A DNA stretch of 47,413 nucleotides from Gammaproteobacteria bacterium (GTDB lineage Bacteria > Pseudomonadota > Gammaproteobacteria > SZUA-152), in the NCBI GenBank assembly GCA_021647505.1, contig JAKIUN010000025.1, positions 1 to 47,413 of the forward strand, in the 5' to 3' direction. Below the pieces are notes generated by a model. It was not told the DNA's origin. It did no database searches and saw only the letters and a program-made list of their open reading frames with translations. The position numbers and the translations under genes are program-made. Shown in pieces: positions 18,559 through 27,448 of this stretch. Position 1 is the stretch's first letter, and each line of letters starts with the position of its first letter.

Positions 18559-20250
18559 ATGTCTAATGATTCTGAATTCCGTACCTGTCCTGACACCGGT
18601 CTACGCATTCATCTGCCAGCTGAAAAGCTGATGAAGGCCAATGCCGTTGCGGCGGTTGTCTTCCTGTTGATTGGTGGTATTTTTGGTCTGGCCGTGGCTC
18701 TGACACGCTGGCCGGCTGTGCATCTGTTACCTGCTGAGTGGTTTTATATCGCCCTGACGGCACATGGTGTCGATGTCTTGGTGGTATGGATTATCTTCTT
18801 CGAGATGGCGATTTTGTATTTTACGTCCACGGTGCTGCTTAACAGCCGCTTAGCGACGCCCAAAGTAGGGTGGATTGCTTTTGTGCTCATGTTGGTCGGC
18901 GCGGTGATGGCAAATATAGTGATCCTCGATGGCTCATCGACGGTGATGTTCACCTCCTACCCGCCACTCAAGGCCAATCCACTATTCTACCTGGGGTTGA
19001 TTCTGTTCGCGGTGGGGGCGTTATTGGTGTGTTTTGTTTTTCTGGGCACATTGGTCGTTGCCAAGCACGAAAAGACCTATGAAGGGTCTCTACCGCTGGT
19101 TGTGTTTGGCGCCTTGATAGCGGCGATCATCGCCGTATTCACCATTGCCAGTGGTGCGATCATCCTGATTCCCACTTTTCTCTGGTCGCTTGGCTTGGTG
19201 GGTGATATCGACCCGCAGATGTATCGCCTGGTGTGGTGGGCCTTCGGCCATTCCTCGCAGCAGATCAACATGGCGGCGCAGATTGCCATCTGGTACGCCA
19301 TTGCTGCCTTGTTGTTCGGTGCCAAGCCTCTGTCCGAGAAGGTCAGCCGTATGGCCTTCTTCCTCTATCTGCTCGCACTACAGCTCGGCTCTGCGCATCA
19401 CCTGTTGTCTGATCCTGGCGGCAGCATGTCATTCCGGGTCTTCAACACCAGCTACGCCATGTACATCGCCGTACTGGGCAGCATGATCCATGCCTTCACC
19501 ATTCCCGGCTCGATTGAAGCGGCGCAGCGAGAGAAGGGCTTGAACAATGGTCTGTTCGAATGGTTACGCAAGGCGCCGTGGGATAATCCGGTGTTCTCCG
19601 GGATGTTCCTGTCACTGGTTTTGTTCGGCTTTATCGGCGGCATCACCGGCGTCACCATGAGTGTTCAGCAGATCAACATGATCATTCACAATACAGCCTA
19701 TGTGCCTGGCCATTTTCACGGTACGGTTGCGGCGGGCACAACCCTGTCATTCATGGCCCTGACCTATTGGCTGTTGCCTGTGCTGTGGCGCCGGGACATA
19801 TTTATGCCCAAGGTGGCACAATGGTCCACCTGGATGTTTGGTCTGGGTATGGGTGGATTTGCTATCTTTTTCATGGCGGCGGGACACCTTGGTGTGGCGC
19901 GACGGCACTGGGACATGACCTTCGCGGGCAACCCCCTGGGCTTTGAGTATTCCGCTACGGTCTATCTGTTCATGGGTGCTGCGGGCATCACTGCGGTGAT
20001 TGGTTCTCTCGGCGCCTTGGCTTACATTCTCTGCACCGTAGGGACAATATTGTTCGGTAAGCGCAGGCCTGAAAATGCTGCACCGGTTGTTTCTTCAGAA
20101 GGTGTTGAGGCGATCACAAGCTACGGAAACCGTAGCAAGGGTTGGGAAGCCCCTGGTTCTCTGGTACTGGTCGCCGTGTTTATGGTGTTCCTGGTTGTCT
20201 ACTACTTTGCTAACTGGAAGTACTTGGGGAGTGTCTGGGGAATCAGATAG
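18559..20250 (+). CDS. norY: NorY, catalytic subunit of sNOR-type nitric oxide reductase
   Basis: Heme-copper superfamily subunit I, 563 residues and about 13-14 helices. Ligands: H69 (TAHGVD, low-spin heme), H231 on TM6, H280-H281 (SAHHLLSD) for the metal B site, and H385/H387 (PGHFHGT) for the hemes. The TM6 motif reads GHSSQQ, so the residue four after H231, Tyr in B- and A-type oxidases, is Gln235; loss of that tyrosine is the mark of NO reductases of this superfamily. It should reduce NO to N2O. It starts 15 bp after norS and is followed by a strong terminator. Oxygen reduction cannot be ruled out from sequence alone. Confidence 0.83.
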   Translation: MSNDSEFRTCPDTGLRIHLPAEKLMKANAVAAVVFLLIGGIFGLAVALTRWPAVHLLPAEWFYIALTAHGVDVLVVWIIFFEMAILYFTSTVLLNSRLATPKVGWIAFVLMLVGAVMANIVILDGSSTVMFTSYPPLKANPLFYLGLILFAVGALLVCFVFLGTLVVAKHEKTYEGSLPLVVFGALIAAIIAVFTIASGAIILIPTFLWSLGLVGDIDPQMYRLVWWAFGHSSQQINMAAQIAIWYAIAALLFGAKPLSEKVSRMAFFLYLLALQLGSAHHLLSDPGGSMSFRVFNTSYAMYIAVLGSMIHAFTIPGSIEAAQREKGLNNGLFEWLRKAPWDNPVFSGMFLSLVLFGFIGGITGVTMSVQQINMIIHNTAYVPGHFHGTVAAGTTLSFMALTYWLLPVLWRRDIFMPKVAQWSTWMFGLGMGGFAIFFMAAGHLGVARRHWDMTFAGNPLGFEYSATVYLFMGAAGITAVIGSLGALAYILCTVGTILFGKRRPENAAPVVSSEGVEAITSYGNRSKGWEAPGSLVLVAVFMVFLVVYYFANWKYLGSVWGIR

Positions 20251-20341
20251 CGCGGACAGTCTCCATGCCGGTGTGAGAAGGGAGCTTTATTCCTCCCATC
20301 CTTCTTTCACCCGATGGTTTTCGCAGAGTCTGATATCCATG

Positions 20342-20371
20342 CCACCGACGCAATGTCGGTGGTTTTTTTTT
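20342..20371 (+). terminator. rho-independent terminator after norY
   Basis: 8-bp stem CCACCGAC/GTCGGTGG with a 5-nt loop, followed by nine T. It closes the 54-aa/norS/norY transcript about 90 bp after norY and separates senC. The rest of 20251-20617 holds no gene; a half-matching FNR-like site (TTGAT at 20495-20510) is too weak to call. Confidence 0.93.
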
Positions 20372-20617
20372 GTCCGCTGCCAGCAAAGTGTGTACACGTT
20401 CTTCAGGTTTTGTCGATCAATATGGGGCTCGAAATTGCTCCTTGTGGGCAAGATGATGCCGTGCAATGATGGCTTAGGATTTGGCTTCGGCAGTGATTGA
20501 TCGAAACATAAAATTTTCGAATGATAGAAAGGTACTTTTGACGCTACAATAGACTTTCCCGTGTAAATACCGGGCTGGATATTTTCAGGCCACAGAGACA
20601 ACGGAGGCATAGAAAGC

Positions 20618-21505
20618 GTGCGGCATCCATCATTGATACAAATTGTTGCTTTCCTGATGGCGTTTCTATGTACATACAGTGTTGCGCATAGTCAGGAAAC
20701 CTCTGTGGCGACTTCCTCCTTTGCCGACAATGAAGCGGAAAACACAGATGACACCGCATTATCACGTCATATTGATGACCAGACGGCACTGGAGTTCAGT
20801 CAAGCCGCGATAGGTCGTCCGCTGAGTGATTACAAGCTGTTTGACCGTGAAGGAAAGCCCGTAAAATTTACCGATTACCGGGGAAAACCACTGGTCATTA
20901 GCATGATCTATTCCAGTTGCTTTCATACCTGCCCGATTATTACCCAATACCTCGCGCGTGCGGTAGATCTGGCGCGCAGCGCAGTGGGCGAAGACGGCTT
21001 TAATATCGTCAGTATTGGTTTTGATGCCCGTTATGACCGGCCGGACTCGATGAAAACATTCGCCCGTCAGCGGGGTGTCTCCGGGGATCCTTATTGGGAG
21101 TTTCTTAGTGCGACAGATGCGGCTGTAATGCAGCAATTATCGGATAATCTCGGTTTTATCTTTACTAAAACACAAACTGGGTTTGATCATCTTGCGCAAG
21201 TGACCGTGGTCGATAGTGAAGGAAAAATATACAGACAGGTCTACGGGGAAAATTTTAATCCCCCCATCTTGGTGGAAACATTAAAGGAACTTATTTTTGG
21301 CAATACGGCGTCGTCGGAAATAAGTTTTGAGCGCCTTGTCAACAAGGTGCGCTTGTGGTGCACGATCTATGATCCAGCAAGTAATACCTACCGCTTTGAT
21401 TATTCGATGGTCGCTGGTCTTGGCGTCACGTTTATTATTCTTTCCATTTTCATATATGTCATTGTCCGTATGTGGGTAAGGTTTTTGTCCACGGGCAGTG
21501 CCTGA
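20618..21505 (+). CDS. senC: Sco/SenC copper chaperone of the sNOR cluster
   Basis: 295-residue Sco-family protein with a signal peptide (cleavage near AHSQ), Cu-binding CFHTC (C101, C105) and the distal His in GFDHLAQ. It has a C-terminal extension ending in a membrane helix (about 268-288), unusual because Sco proteins are normally anchored at the N-terminus. It probably loads copper into NorS CuA and/or the NorY site. The start is GTG 20618 with GGAGG upstream. It follows norY but lies behind the terminator, so it needs its own promoter or read-through. Confidence 0.88.
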   Translation: MRHPSLIQIVAFLMAFLCTYSVAHSQETSVATSSFADNEAENTDDTALSRHIDDQTALEFSQAAIGRPLSDYKLFDREGKPVKFTDYRGKPLVISMIYSSCFHTCPIITQYLARAVDLARSAVGEDGFNIVSIGFDARYDRPDSMKTFARQRGVSGDPYWEFLSATDAAVMQQLSDNLGFIFTKTQTGFDHLAQVTVVDSEGKIYRQVYGENFNPPILVETLKELIFGNTASSEISFERLVNKVRLWCTIYDPASNTYRFDYSMVAGLGVTFIILSIFIYVIVRMWVRFLSTGSA

Positions 21506-21707
21506 GTGGTCAAATCTAATTATTCGTGAGTACGCAATTGATCCCAAAGTCCATTACTTATACGCATGTACACATGCAAAACATGCTAATAGAGCCGCGT
21601 TTTATGCTTTGCCCAACGAGCAGCTGTTTTTGATGGGTCGACAACTTTGAATCCCCGTTCGGCCTATCCAGAAGAATAGAGGTTTCCCATTGATAAGGGC
21701 TGCTTTG

Positions 21708-23264
21708 ATGAGGTTGAAAAAGGCGGGATTATGCCTGTTTCAGGCCCTGGAACGATTGATTGGCCATACTTTTGCTGGGTTTAGTAATCCCTTTTATAGC
21801 TTGGGAGCCCTGGCGTTCTACCTTTTTTATATTATTGTTGGAAGCGGTATTTATTTATTTATTTTCTATGAGCCTTCTATCAAGGGTAGTTTTGATAGCG
21901 TTGACTATTTGACCCATGACCAGTGGTATTTTGGCGGCATCATGCGCAGCCTTCACCGTTACGCATCGGATGCCCTGGTGTTGGTCATGGTCTTGCATAT
22001 ACTTCGCGAGTTTGTTTTGGATCGTTACCGGGGCGCTCGTTGGTTTACCTGGGTGACCGGTTTCCCGGCCTTGGTCTTGATTTTTATCAGTGGTTTGGTT
22101 GGTTACTGGCTGGTGTGGGATACGTTAGGACAGTATATTGCCGTGCGATCAACCGAGTGGCTGGACTGGCTGCCAATATTCTCTGAACCCTCGGCACGAA
22201 ACTTCCTGACCAATTCCAGTGTTTCCGACCTGTTCTTTCGTCTCATCCTCATTGGCCATATTGCGATTTCCATCTTTCTCTTTGTCGCCTTGATGGTGCA
22301 TGTGAAAAATATCAGCAAGGCGATCATCAGTCCACCACGGAACCTTGCCGTTGGAACTTTTTTGTGCCTGCTGATCTTGTCGCTGGTGCTGCCGGCAGTC
22401 AGTCAGGAGCGTGCGGATTTGAGCCAGGTGCCCGGTATTATCAATATTGATTGGTTCTACATGTTTGCCTATCCCTTGATGGATCGCTGGTCAATGGGGG
22501 GCGTGTGGGCGCTGGTGGCGGTGATAACGCTATTGTTGCTGTTCTTGCCTTGGTTACCCCCGCAGCGTAATCGGCCTGTGGCGAAGGTATTGCTGGAAAA
22601 GTGCAGTGGCTGTAACCTGTGTGTCATGGATTGTCCCTATGAGGCGATCATCCTGCAACCACGTACTGATGGGCACCCCAGCTATGTTCGTGAAGCGGTA
22701 GTGGTTGCGGATAACTGTGTCGGCTGTGGCATTTGTACCGGTGCCTGTCCGTTCTCCCGGCCGCCGCGAGGGGAGGAGTTGTTGACAACAGGGATTGATA
22801 TACCCTCGCGGGACATTCAGCATCTCTACCGTGTAAGCGCTCTGGCGCTGGAGGCTTTAAATTCCAACGCTGCTTCAAGCACTAAGGTGCTGGTCTATGG
22901 TTGTGATCATGGAGCGGCCCTGGGGAACCTGGATATCCAAGACATCGCGGTGGTCAGCTTGCCCTGCACGGCGGCATTGCCAGTCTCATTCATTGGCTAT
23001 ATGTTACGTCATGGTGCCGATGGTATTTTTCTGACGGGTTGCCGTAAGGGGGACTGTTACTATCGGCTGGGTAATATCTGGATAGAGCAGCGTCTGAGCC
23101 TTGATTATCAATCTCGGCCCCATTTACCTCGGTGGATTTCCCGCGAACGCGTCGGTTATTGCTGGGCCGGGCCGGGTGACGAAAGGCACCTGACAACGGC
23201 GATTGACCGCTTTCAGAAAGGCTTGCATGTTGCTTCAGCAGTCGTCAACAGCGAGAGTGAGTAG
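21708..23264 (+). CDS. cytochrome b6 - ferredoxin - MvhD fusion protein 1
   Basis: About 518 residues in three parts. First, a cytochrome b6-like membrane part with both H-x13-H pairs (H83/H97 in SLHRYASD...VLH; H184/H198), family marks RYRGARWFTW and GYWLVWD, and extra helices to about residue 285. Second, a ferredoxin part with two 4Fe-4S motifs (CSGCNLCVMDCP from 299, CVGCGICTGACP from 337). Third, an MvhD-like part (about 392-480) with Cys in VYGCDHG, LPCTAAL and TGCRKGDC. It probably links the quinone pool to a low-potential iron-sulfur chain. ATG 21708 is used; an in-frame TTG at 21690 is possible. The partner is unknown: no HdrA or hydrogenase is nearby. Confidence 0.85.
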   Translation: MRLKKAGLCLFQALERLIGHTFAGFSNPFYSLGALAFYLFYIIVGSGIYLFIFYEPSIKGSFDSVDYLTHDQWYFGGIMRSLHRYASDALVLVMVLHILREFVLDRYRGARWFTWVTGFPALVLIFISGLVGYWLVWDTLGQYIAVRSTEWLDWLPIFSEPSARNFLTNSSVSDLFFRLILIGHIAISIFLFVALMVHVKNISKAIISPPRNLAVGTFLCLLILSLVLPAVSQERADLSQVPGIINIDWFYMFAYPLMDRWSMGGVWALVAVITLLLLFLPWLPPQRNRPVAKVLLEKCSGCNLCVMDCPYEAIILQPRTDGHPSYVREAVVVADNCVGCGICTGACPFSRPPRGEELLTTGIDIPSRDIQHLYRVSALALEALNSNAASSTKVLVYGCDHGAALGNLDIQDIAVVSLPCTAALPVSFIGYMLRHGADGIFLTGCRKGDCYYRLGNIWIEQRLSLDYQSRPHLPRWISRERVGYCWAGPGDERHLTTAIDRFQKGLHVASAVVNSESE

Positions 23265-23333
23265 AAAGATGATTCCCTTTACTGACCACGTGCCGATTCC
23301 GGGCTCCTGCGAACAGGTTTCCAGCGAAAAACA

Positions 23334-23347
23334 TTGATCTAGATCAT
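23334..23347 (+). promoter_or_regulatory. FNR/DNR-type box before fusion protein 2
   Basis: TTGATCTAGATCAT, 13 of 14 match, ending 74 bp before the start of the second fusion gene. It gives the second fusion and its downstream genes a promoter of their own. Confidence 0.72.
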
Positions 23348-23421
23348 GCTCAGTCAAGCGATAAATTGGTTAATCTTGATCGTGCCAATGGGGATTTTCC
23401 CGGACTCGGGAGTTATGCGAC

Positions 23422-25011
23422 TTGCTTAAACTATTTCAGGATACCGGGCGCCGGGCATTCTTGTTTGCTGATCGTTTGGCAAATGCCATTTTTGGCTCGA
23501 AGTGGAATCCCCTATATCACCTGGGCACGATGGCCTTTTTCTTCTTCTACATCGTGCTTGCCAGCGGCATCTACATCTATATCTTCTACGACACGAGTGT
23601 TGTGGATGCGTATACCTCCGTTGAATACATGACGCATGAACAATGGTATTTGGCGGGTATCATGCGCAGCCTGCACCGTTACGCATCGGATGCGATGGTT
23701 GCCACCATGGTTCTGCACTTGCTGCGCGGCTTTTTTTTCGACCGTTATCGTGGCGCGCGCTGGTTTTCCTGGACAACCGGCATTCCGATGCTGGTAATGG
23801 TCTTCGCTATCGGTATTACCGGCTATTGGCTGGTGTGGGATCTGCTGGGACAATTCGTTGCCGTTCGTACCTCTGAATGGATCGACTGGTTGCCCATTAT
23901 CGCCGAGCCCACGGCGCGTAATTTTCTGACCAATACCAGCGTCACGGATCTCTTCTTCAGACTCCTGGTGGTGATCCACGTGGGCCTGCCACTGATGCTG
24001 CTGGGCTTGATGCTCCTGCATGTCACCCGACTCAACGATGCCAAGATCAATCCCCCGGCCGGGCTGGCGATAGGGGCTACCGTGGCGTTAGTGGTGCTGT
24101 CACTGGTCAAGCCGGCCGTCAGCCATGAGGCGGCAGACCTGAGCACGCTACCGACCCAATTGAACCTGGACTGGTTTTATCTGTTTATCTATCCGTTGAT
24201 GGATCGGTGGTCGATGGGCACCGTGTGGGCTTTGGTTGGTGGCGGCCTGCTGTTGCTGGCGCTGCTGCCCTGGATGCCGCCAAAGCGCCGTGAGCCCGTG
24301 GCTGTGGTCTATCCCGATGATTGCAGTGGGTGTAATCTGTGCATTGTGGACTGTCCCTATGAGGCCATCATGCTGGAAGCGAGAACGGGGGCGACAAGTG
24401 CAGGCCGCTATCAGCACCTGCCGATTGCCGTGGTTGACGAGAGCAAGTGTGTCAGTTGCGGTATCTGCACAGGCTCCTGCCCGTCCTCCACCCCCTTTCG
24501 TCAAACCGATGAAATACGAACCGGCATCGATATGCCGCATAAAAATATTCAGGATCTGCATGCCGCAACTCGCGAGGCACTCACCAAACTAACAGGACAG
24601 ACCAAGGTACTGGTTTATGGTTGCGACCATGGCGTCGAGATGAGCAAAGTGATGCAGGCCGAGGTTGCCATGATCAGCCTGCCCTGTACTGGCGCATTAC
24701 CGCCGTCGTTCATCGTTTATGCCTTGCGGCAGGGTGCCGACGGTGTTTTTCTTACCGGTTGCCGCAGTGGTGATTGCTTTCACCGTCTCGGAAATGACTG
24801 GGTGGATCAGCGCATTACCCATCATCGTAAGCCCTATCTGAAGCGTTCGGTTCCTCGCGAGCGGGTCAGACGATACTGGGCTGCGACCTCGGATCACAAA
24901 CAACTGGTCAACGAAATCGAATCCTTTTGTCAATCATTGCGGGATATGTCCCCGGCGGCTGCAACGGCTGAGGCACAAGATGTGTTGCCGGGCAGTGAGA
25001 CGCGGGAGTAA
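23422..25011 (+). CDS. cytochrome b6 - ferredoxin - MvhD fusion protein 2
   Basis: Paralogue of the preceding gene with the same order of parts, 529 residues: cytochrome b6-like with H85/H99 and H186/H200, ferredoxin motifs from C301 (CSGCNLCIVDCP) and C343 (CVSCGICTGSCP), and an MvhD-like part with VYGCDHG, LPCTGAL and TGCRSGDC. The two proteins align over their whole length, so this is a tandem duplication that has diverged; they may form a heterodimer or act at different potentials. The start is taken as TTG 23422 (GGGAG about 10 nt upstream) because no in-frame ATG precedes the conserved first helix. The 166-aa gene follows after 4 bp. Confidence 0.85.
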   Translation: MLKLFQDTGRRAFLFADRLANAIFGSKWNPLYHLGTMAFFFFYIVLASGIYIYIFYDTSVVDAYTSVEYMTHEQWYLAGIMRSLHRYASDAMVATMVLHLLRGFFFDRYRGARWFSWTTGIPMLVMVFAIGITGYWLVWDLLGQFVAVRTSEWIDWLPIIAEPTARNFLTNTSVTDLFFRLLVVIHVGLPLMLLGLMLLHVTRLNDAKINPPAGLAIGATVALVVLSLVKPAVSHEAADLSTLPTQLNLDWFYLFIYPLMDRWSMGTVWALVGGGLLLLALLPWMPPKRREPVAVVYPDDCSGCNLCIVDCPYEAIMLEARTGATSAGRYQHLPIAVVDESKCVSCGICTGSCPSSTPFRQTDEIRTGIDMPHKNIQDLHAATREALTKLTGQTKVLVYGCDHGVEMSKVMQAEVAMISLPCTGALPPSFIVYALRQGADGVFLTGCRSGDCFHRLGNDWVDQRITHHRKPYLKRSVPRERVRRYWAATSDHKQLVNEIESFCQSLRDMSPAAATAEAQDVLPGSETRE

Positions 25012-25015
25012 GGCT

Positions 25016-25516
25016 ATGCAGATATTTCAATATCTTGGGCAGGCATTCTGGTACCTTCTTTTTATCGCCTTCATTGGCTATTTTTCTACGTCTCCCGCCT
25101 ATACCTTTATGGAACCGGATCAGTCACTGATTAAGCTTGCCTTTAATCATTCTGGAAAATTAAAACTAGCATGCCGGGAGTTTACGGCGGAAGAACAGGC
25201 CGCAAAGCCGAAACACATGCGTATAAAGTTCGATTGTCCCAGGGAGCGTTCCCCCGTCTATGTGATTATGAAAATTGATGGAAAGCTTATTTTTGAAAAA
25301 ACCATTCGTCCATCGGGTTTTGCAAAGGACTTGTCTTCGCCCTTGTATGAGCGAATTTCACTAAAGACTGGCCAATATCACTTATATCTCGGTATGCGGG
25401 ATCATGTCGATACTGAAGGCCTTGACTATGAGTTTGATGGCTCTGTTACGTTGGCGGCATCGCAAATTCTGGTGATCGGTTTCGATTCTGAATACAATGA
25501 GTTTACATTTCAGTAA
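25016..25516 (+). CDS. membrane-anchored protein with extracytoplasmic domain, unknown
   Basis: 166 residues, not recognised. One N-terminal helix (residues 6-24, LGQAFWYLLFIAFIGYF) anchors a polar, beta-rich domain with two Cys (LACREF and FDCPRE) that could form a disulfide. The domain shows none of the CuA ligands. The ATG is 4 bp after the stop of fusion protein 2 and inside an AGTAAGG-type ribosome site, so it is surely in the same operon. Its position before an oxidase-like subunit I suggests an accessory or subunit II-like role; this is inference. ATG 25016 is preferred over an upstream start inside the fusion gene. Confidence 0.7.
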   Translation: MQIFQYLGQAFWYLLFIAFIGYFSTSPAYTFMEPDQSLIKLAFNHSGKLKLACREFTAEEQAAKPKHMRIKFDCPRERSPVYVIMKIDGKLIFEKTIRPSGFAKDLSSPLYERISLKTGQYHLYLGMRDHVDTEGLDYEFDGSVTLAASQILVIGFDSEYNEFTFQ

Positions 25517-25666
25517 ATTATCGGCGGGTGTTCATGTGGCAGTTAAGTAGCAGGTGCTATAAGAGACAAACCGGAACAACAATGATATTAAAGAAGAGCT
25601 TGCCGGCACTATAACCGCAGTATTGCTGTGTGTACAGAAGATGACGTTAGCTTACGAGGGCTATTA

Positions 25667-27043
25667 ATGAGCAAAAATTATTCCTATGTATTGCCAGAGC
25701 CTGATGAAGAATTACGCCGACTTTCCGCAGGTTGGCTGATATTGGGCATTGCGGCGCTGGTAGCTGCGGGCTTGCTCGCCATCCTTCTAGTCATGGCGCG
25801 CACGCCCTATATCAAGGATATTTTCCCCTGGGACAATTTCTTCAAGACCGCGATGGTTGTTCACGTCGATCTTTCCGTGCTGATGTGGTTCTTGCCCTGT
25901 GCTGGTATTATATGGAGTTATAATTCCACCCGCCGGTATCTCAAAACAGGGTGGGCGGCGTTGTGGCTGGCATCCATTGGTACGGTCATTGTTGCGGTAT
26001 CACCATTTATTGGCTCTGGCGAGCCCCTGATGAATAATTACTTTCCCGTCATTGACAGTCCGGTGTTTCTTAGCGGGATGGTCTTGTTCGGGGTCGGTTT
26101 TACGCTGCTGGTTATGCGTAGCCTGAGTCTTGGCTGTTCACCGATCGGGCCATTGAACAGTGGCACAGCGGGACTGCGTATTGGTATATACACGGCCTCT
26201 ATTTCCTCGATTGCTGCGGTGGGCGCATTGATTTGGGCTTATTTTCTCATCCCTGATTCCGTGCAGGGCTGGGAGTATTATGAGGTTTTATTCTGGGGCT
26301 CCGGTCATGTCTTGCAGTTTACGCATACCCTGCTGATGATCGTAGTCTGGCTGTGGCTGGCCAGTGTCGGCGGTGTGCGCCTCACACTGTCTCCGCGCCT
26401 GACCAGTATCATCTTTGGCCTCGGCGTCGTGACGATCCTTGTCACGCCTTACATTTACCTCAGCATCGATATCATGTCGGTTGAGTCTGCGGTCTGGTTC
26501 ACCCGCTTGATGACCGCTGGCGGTGGTTTGGCCGCGCTACCTTTTGGTCTGGTCGTGATCATTGGCATGTACCTGGCCGGCCCGCCTTCTGCGCAAGACC
26601 GGGTTCTTCGGATGACGCTTTTTTATTCACTCCTTTTATTCGGAGTCGGTGGTGTTCTTGGTTTCATGATACGAGAAAGCAGCACGCTGATTACGGCCCA
26701 TTACCATGGGTCAAATGGCGCGATTACTGTGGCCTTTATGGGAATGGTCTATTTCTTGTTACCCAAGATCGGTTTTGATAAAGTACAAATGCGTTTGGCC
26801 AGGATCCAGGTGCATGCCTTTGGGCTGGGCCAGCTGCTACATGTTTTGGGGCTTGCCTGGGCCGGAGGCTACGGTATGCAACGAAAAATCTCTGGAGAAG
26901 GGCAGAGCCTGGATAATTTCCAGCAAACCGCCGGTATGGCCATTATGGGCATTGGTGGCTTGATTGCTGTCATTGGAGGCGTCTTGTTCCTGTATCTCGT
27001 GGTGCGTGCCATGTGGCCAAAAAAGCACCAGACGTCGGTATGA
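25667..27043 (+). CDS. divergent heme-copper oxidase/NO reductase subunit I-like protein
   Basis: 458 residues and about 12 helices, the size of NorB. Heme-type histidines are kept: H66 (VVHVDLSVLMWFL) and H345/H347 (TAHYHGSNGA). TM6 has H214 and H220 in SGHVLQFTH. Between H220 and H345 there is no His at all, so the TM7 His-His pair that binds CuB or FeB is missing; the aligned stretch reads TPYIYLSI. A further H383/H392 pair lies in VHAFGLGQLLHVLGLAWAGG. It may be an electron-transfer subunit or a new type of NO-active enzyme. ATG 25667 follows GAGGG. It ends the operon of fusion protein 2. Confidence 0.7.
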   Translation: MSKNYSYVLPEPDEELRRLSAGWLILGIAALVAAGLLAILLVMARTPYIKDIFPWDNFFKTAMVVHVDLSVLMWFLPCAGIIWSYNSTRRYLKTGWAALWLASIGTVIVAVSPFIGSGEPLMNNYFPVIDSPVFLSGMVLFGVGFTLLVMRSLSLGCSPIGPLNSGTAGLRIGIYTASISSIAAVGALIWAYFLIPDSVQGWEYYEVLFWGSGHVLQFTHTLLMIVVWLWLASVGGVRLTLSPRLTSIIFGLGVVTILVTPYIYLSIDIMSVESAVWFTRLMTAGGGLAALPFGLVVIIGMYLAGPPSAQDRVLRMTLFYSLLLFGVGGVLGFMIRESSTLITAHYHGSNGAITVAFMGMVYFLLPKIGFDKVQMRLARIQVHAFGLGQLLHVLGLAWAGGYGMQRKISGEGQSLDNFQQTAGMAIMGIGGLIAVIGGVLFLYLVVRAMWPKKHQTSV

Positions 27044-27448
27044 CGGGAGAGAAACACGGGGCTTGAAAAAGACTGTCGAGATTCGAGGTAAAAGAGCGAT
27101 TTTGGGGGGCAAGTTCGTTGGGCTACAGTGAGTCGCGGCGATACATGATCAATGGTGCCTGGATTCTGTCAGCACGGCATATTAGGTGGCCGGGCTAGGT
27201 AAATAAACTGATAAAACAGGGAAAGTCATGTGTTTTTTAAAATCAGTTTGTCGGGTAAGGTGGGTAGAGTGCGTCAGGCATCGTACTCTGTGTACCCTGC
27301 AAAAAAATATTGGGTCGACTTTTCTCAGGAGCGTGCACGTTCCTTATCTTCTCGATAGCCAGGGGATAGCTTGTGTGTATGCCAATGCTGTTTTGATTGA
27401 GTTTTCGTCATTGTCTCATCACACTGAAGTGAAAAACGGGTTTCTTTC
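27044..27448. other. gene-free region before the DNR-type regulator
   Basis: No gene accepted. It contains one copy of the 18-bp palindrome (27327-27344) and the presumed promoter of the regulator; no FNR box was found, so self-regulation is not indicated. Confidence 0.4.
27327..27344. repeat. 18-bp palindrome, copy 1
   Basis: AGGAGCGTGCACGTTCCT, one change from the perfect dyad AGGAACGTGCACGTTCCT (a G:T pair in a hairpin). Confidence 0.85.

Noticed and set aside
17995-20250. ba3-type cytochrome c oxidase
   Set aside because: The active-site tyrosine is Gln and the gene order matches norSY-senC, so sNOR is the better call, though not proven.
20495-20510. TTGAT-like half site before senC
   Set aside because: The second half does not match ATCAA; too weak for a DNR box.
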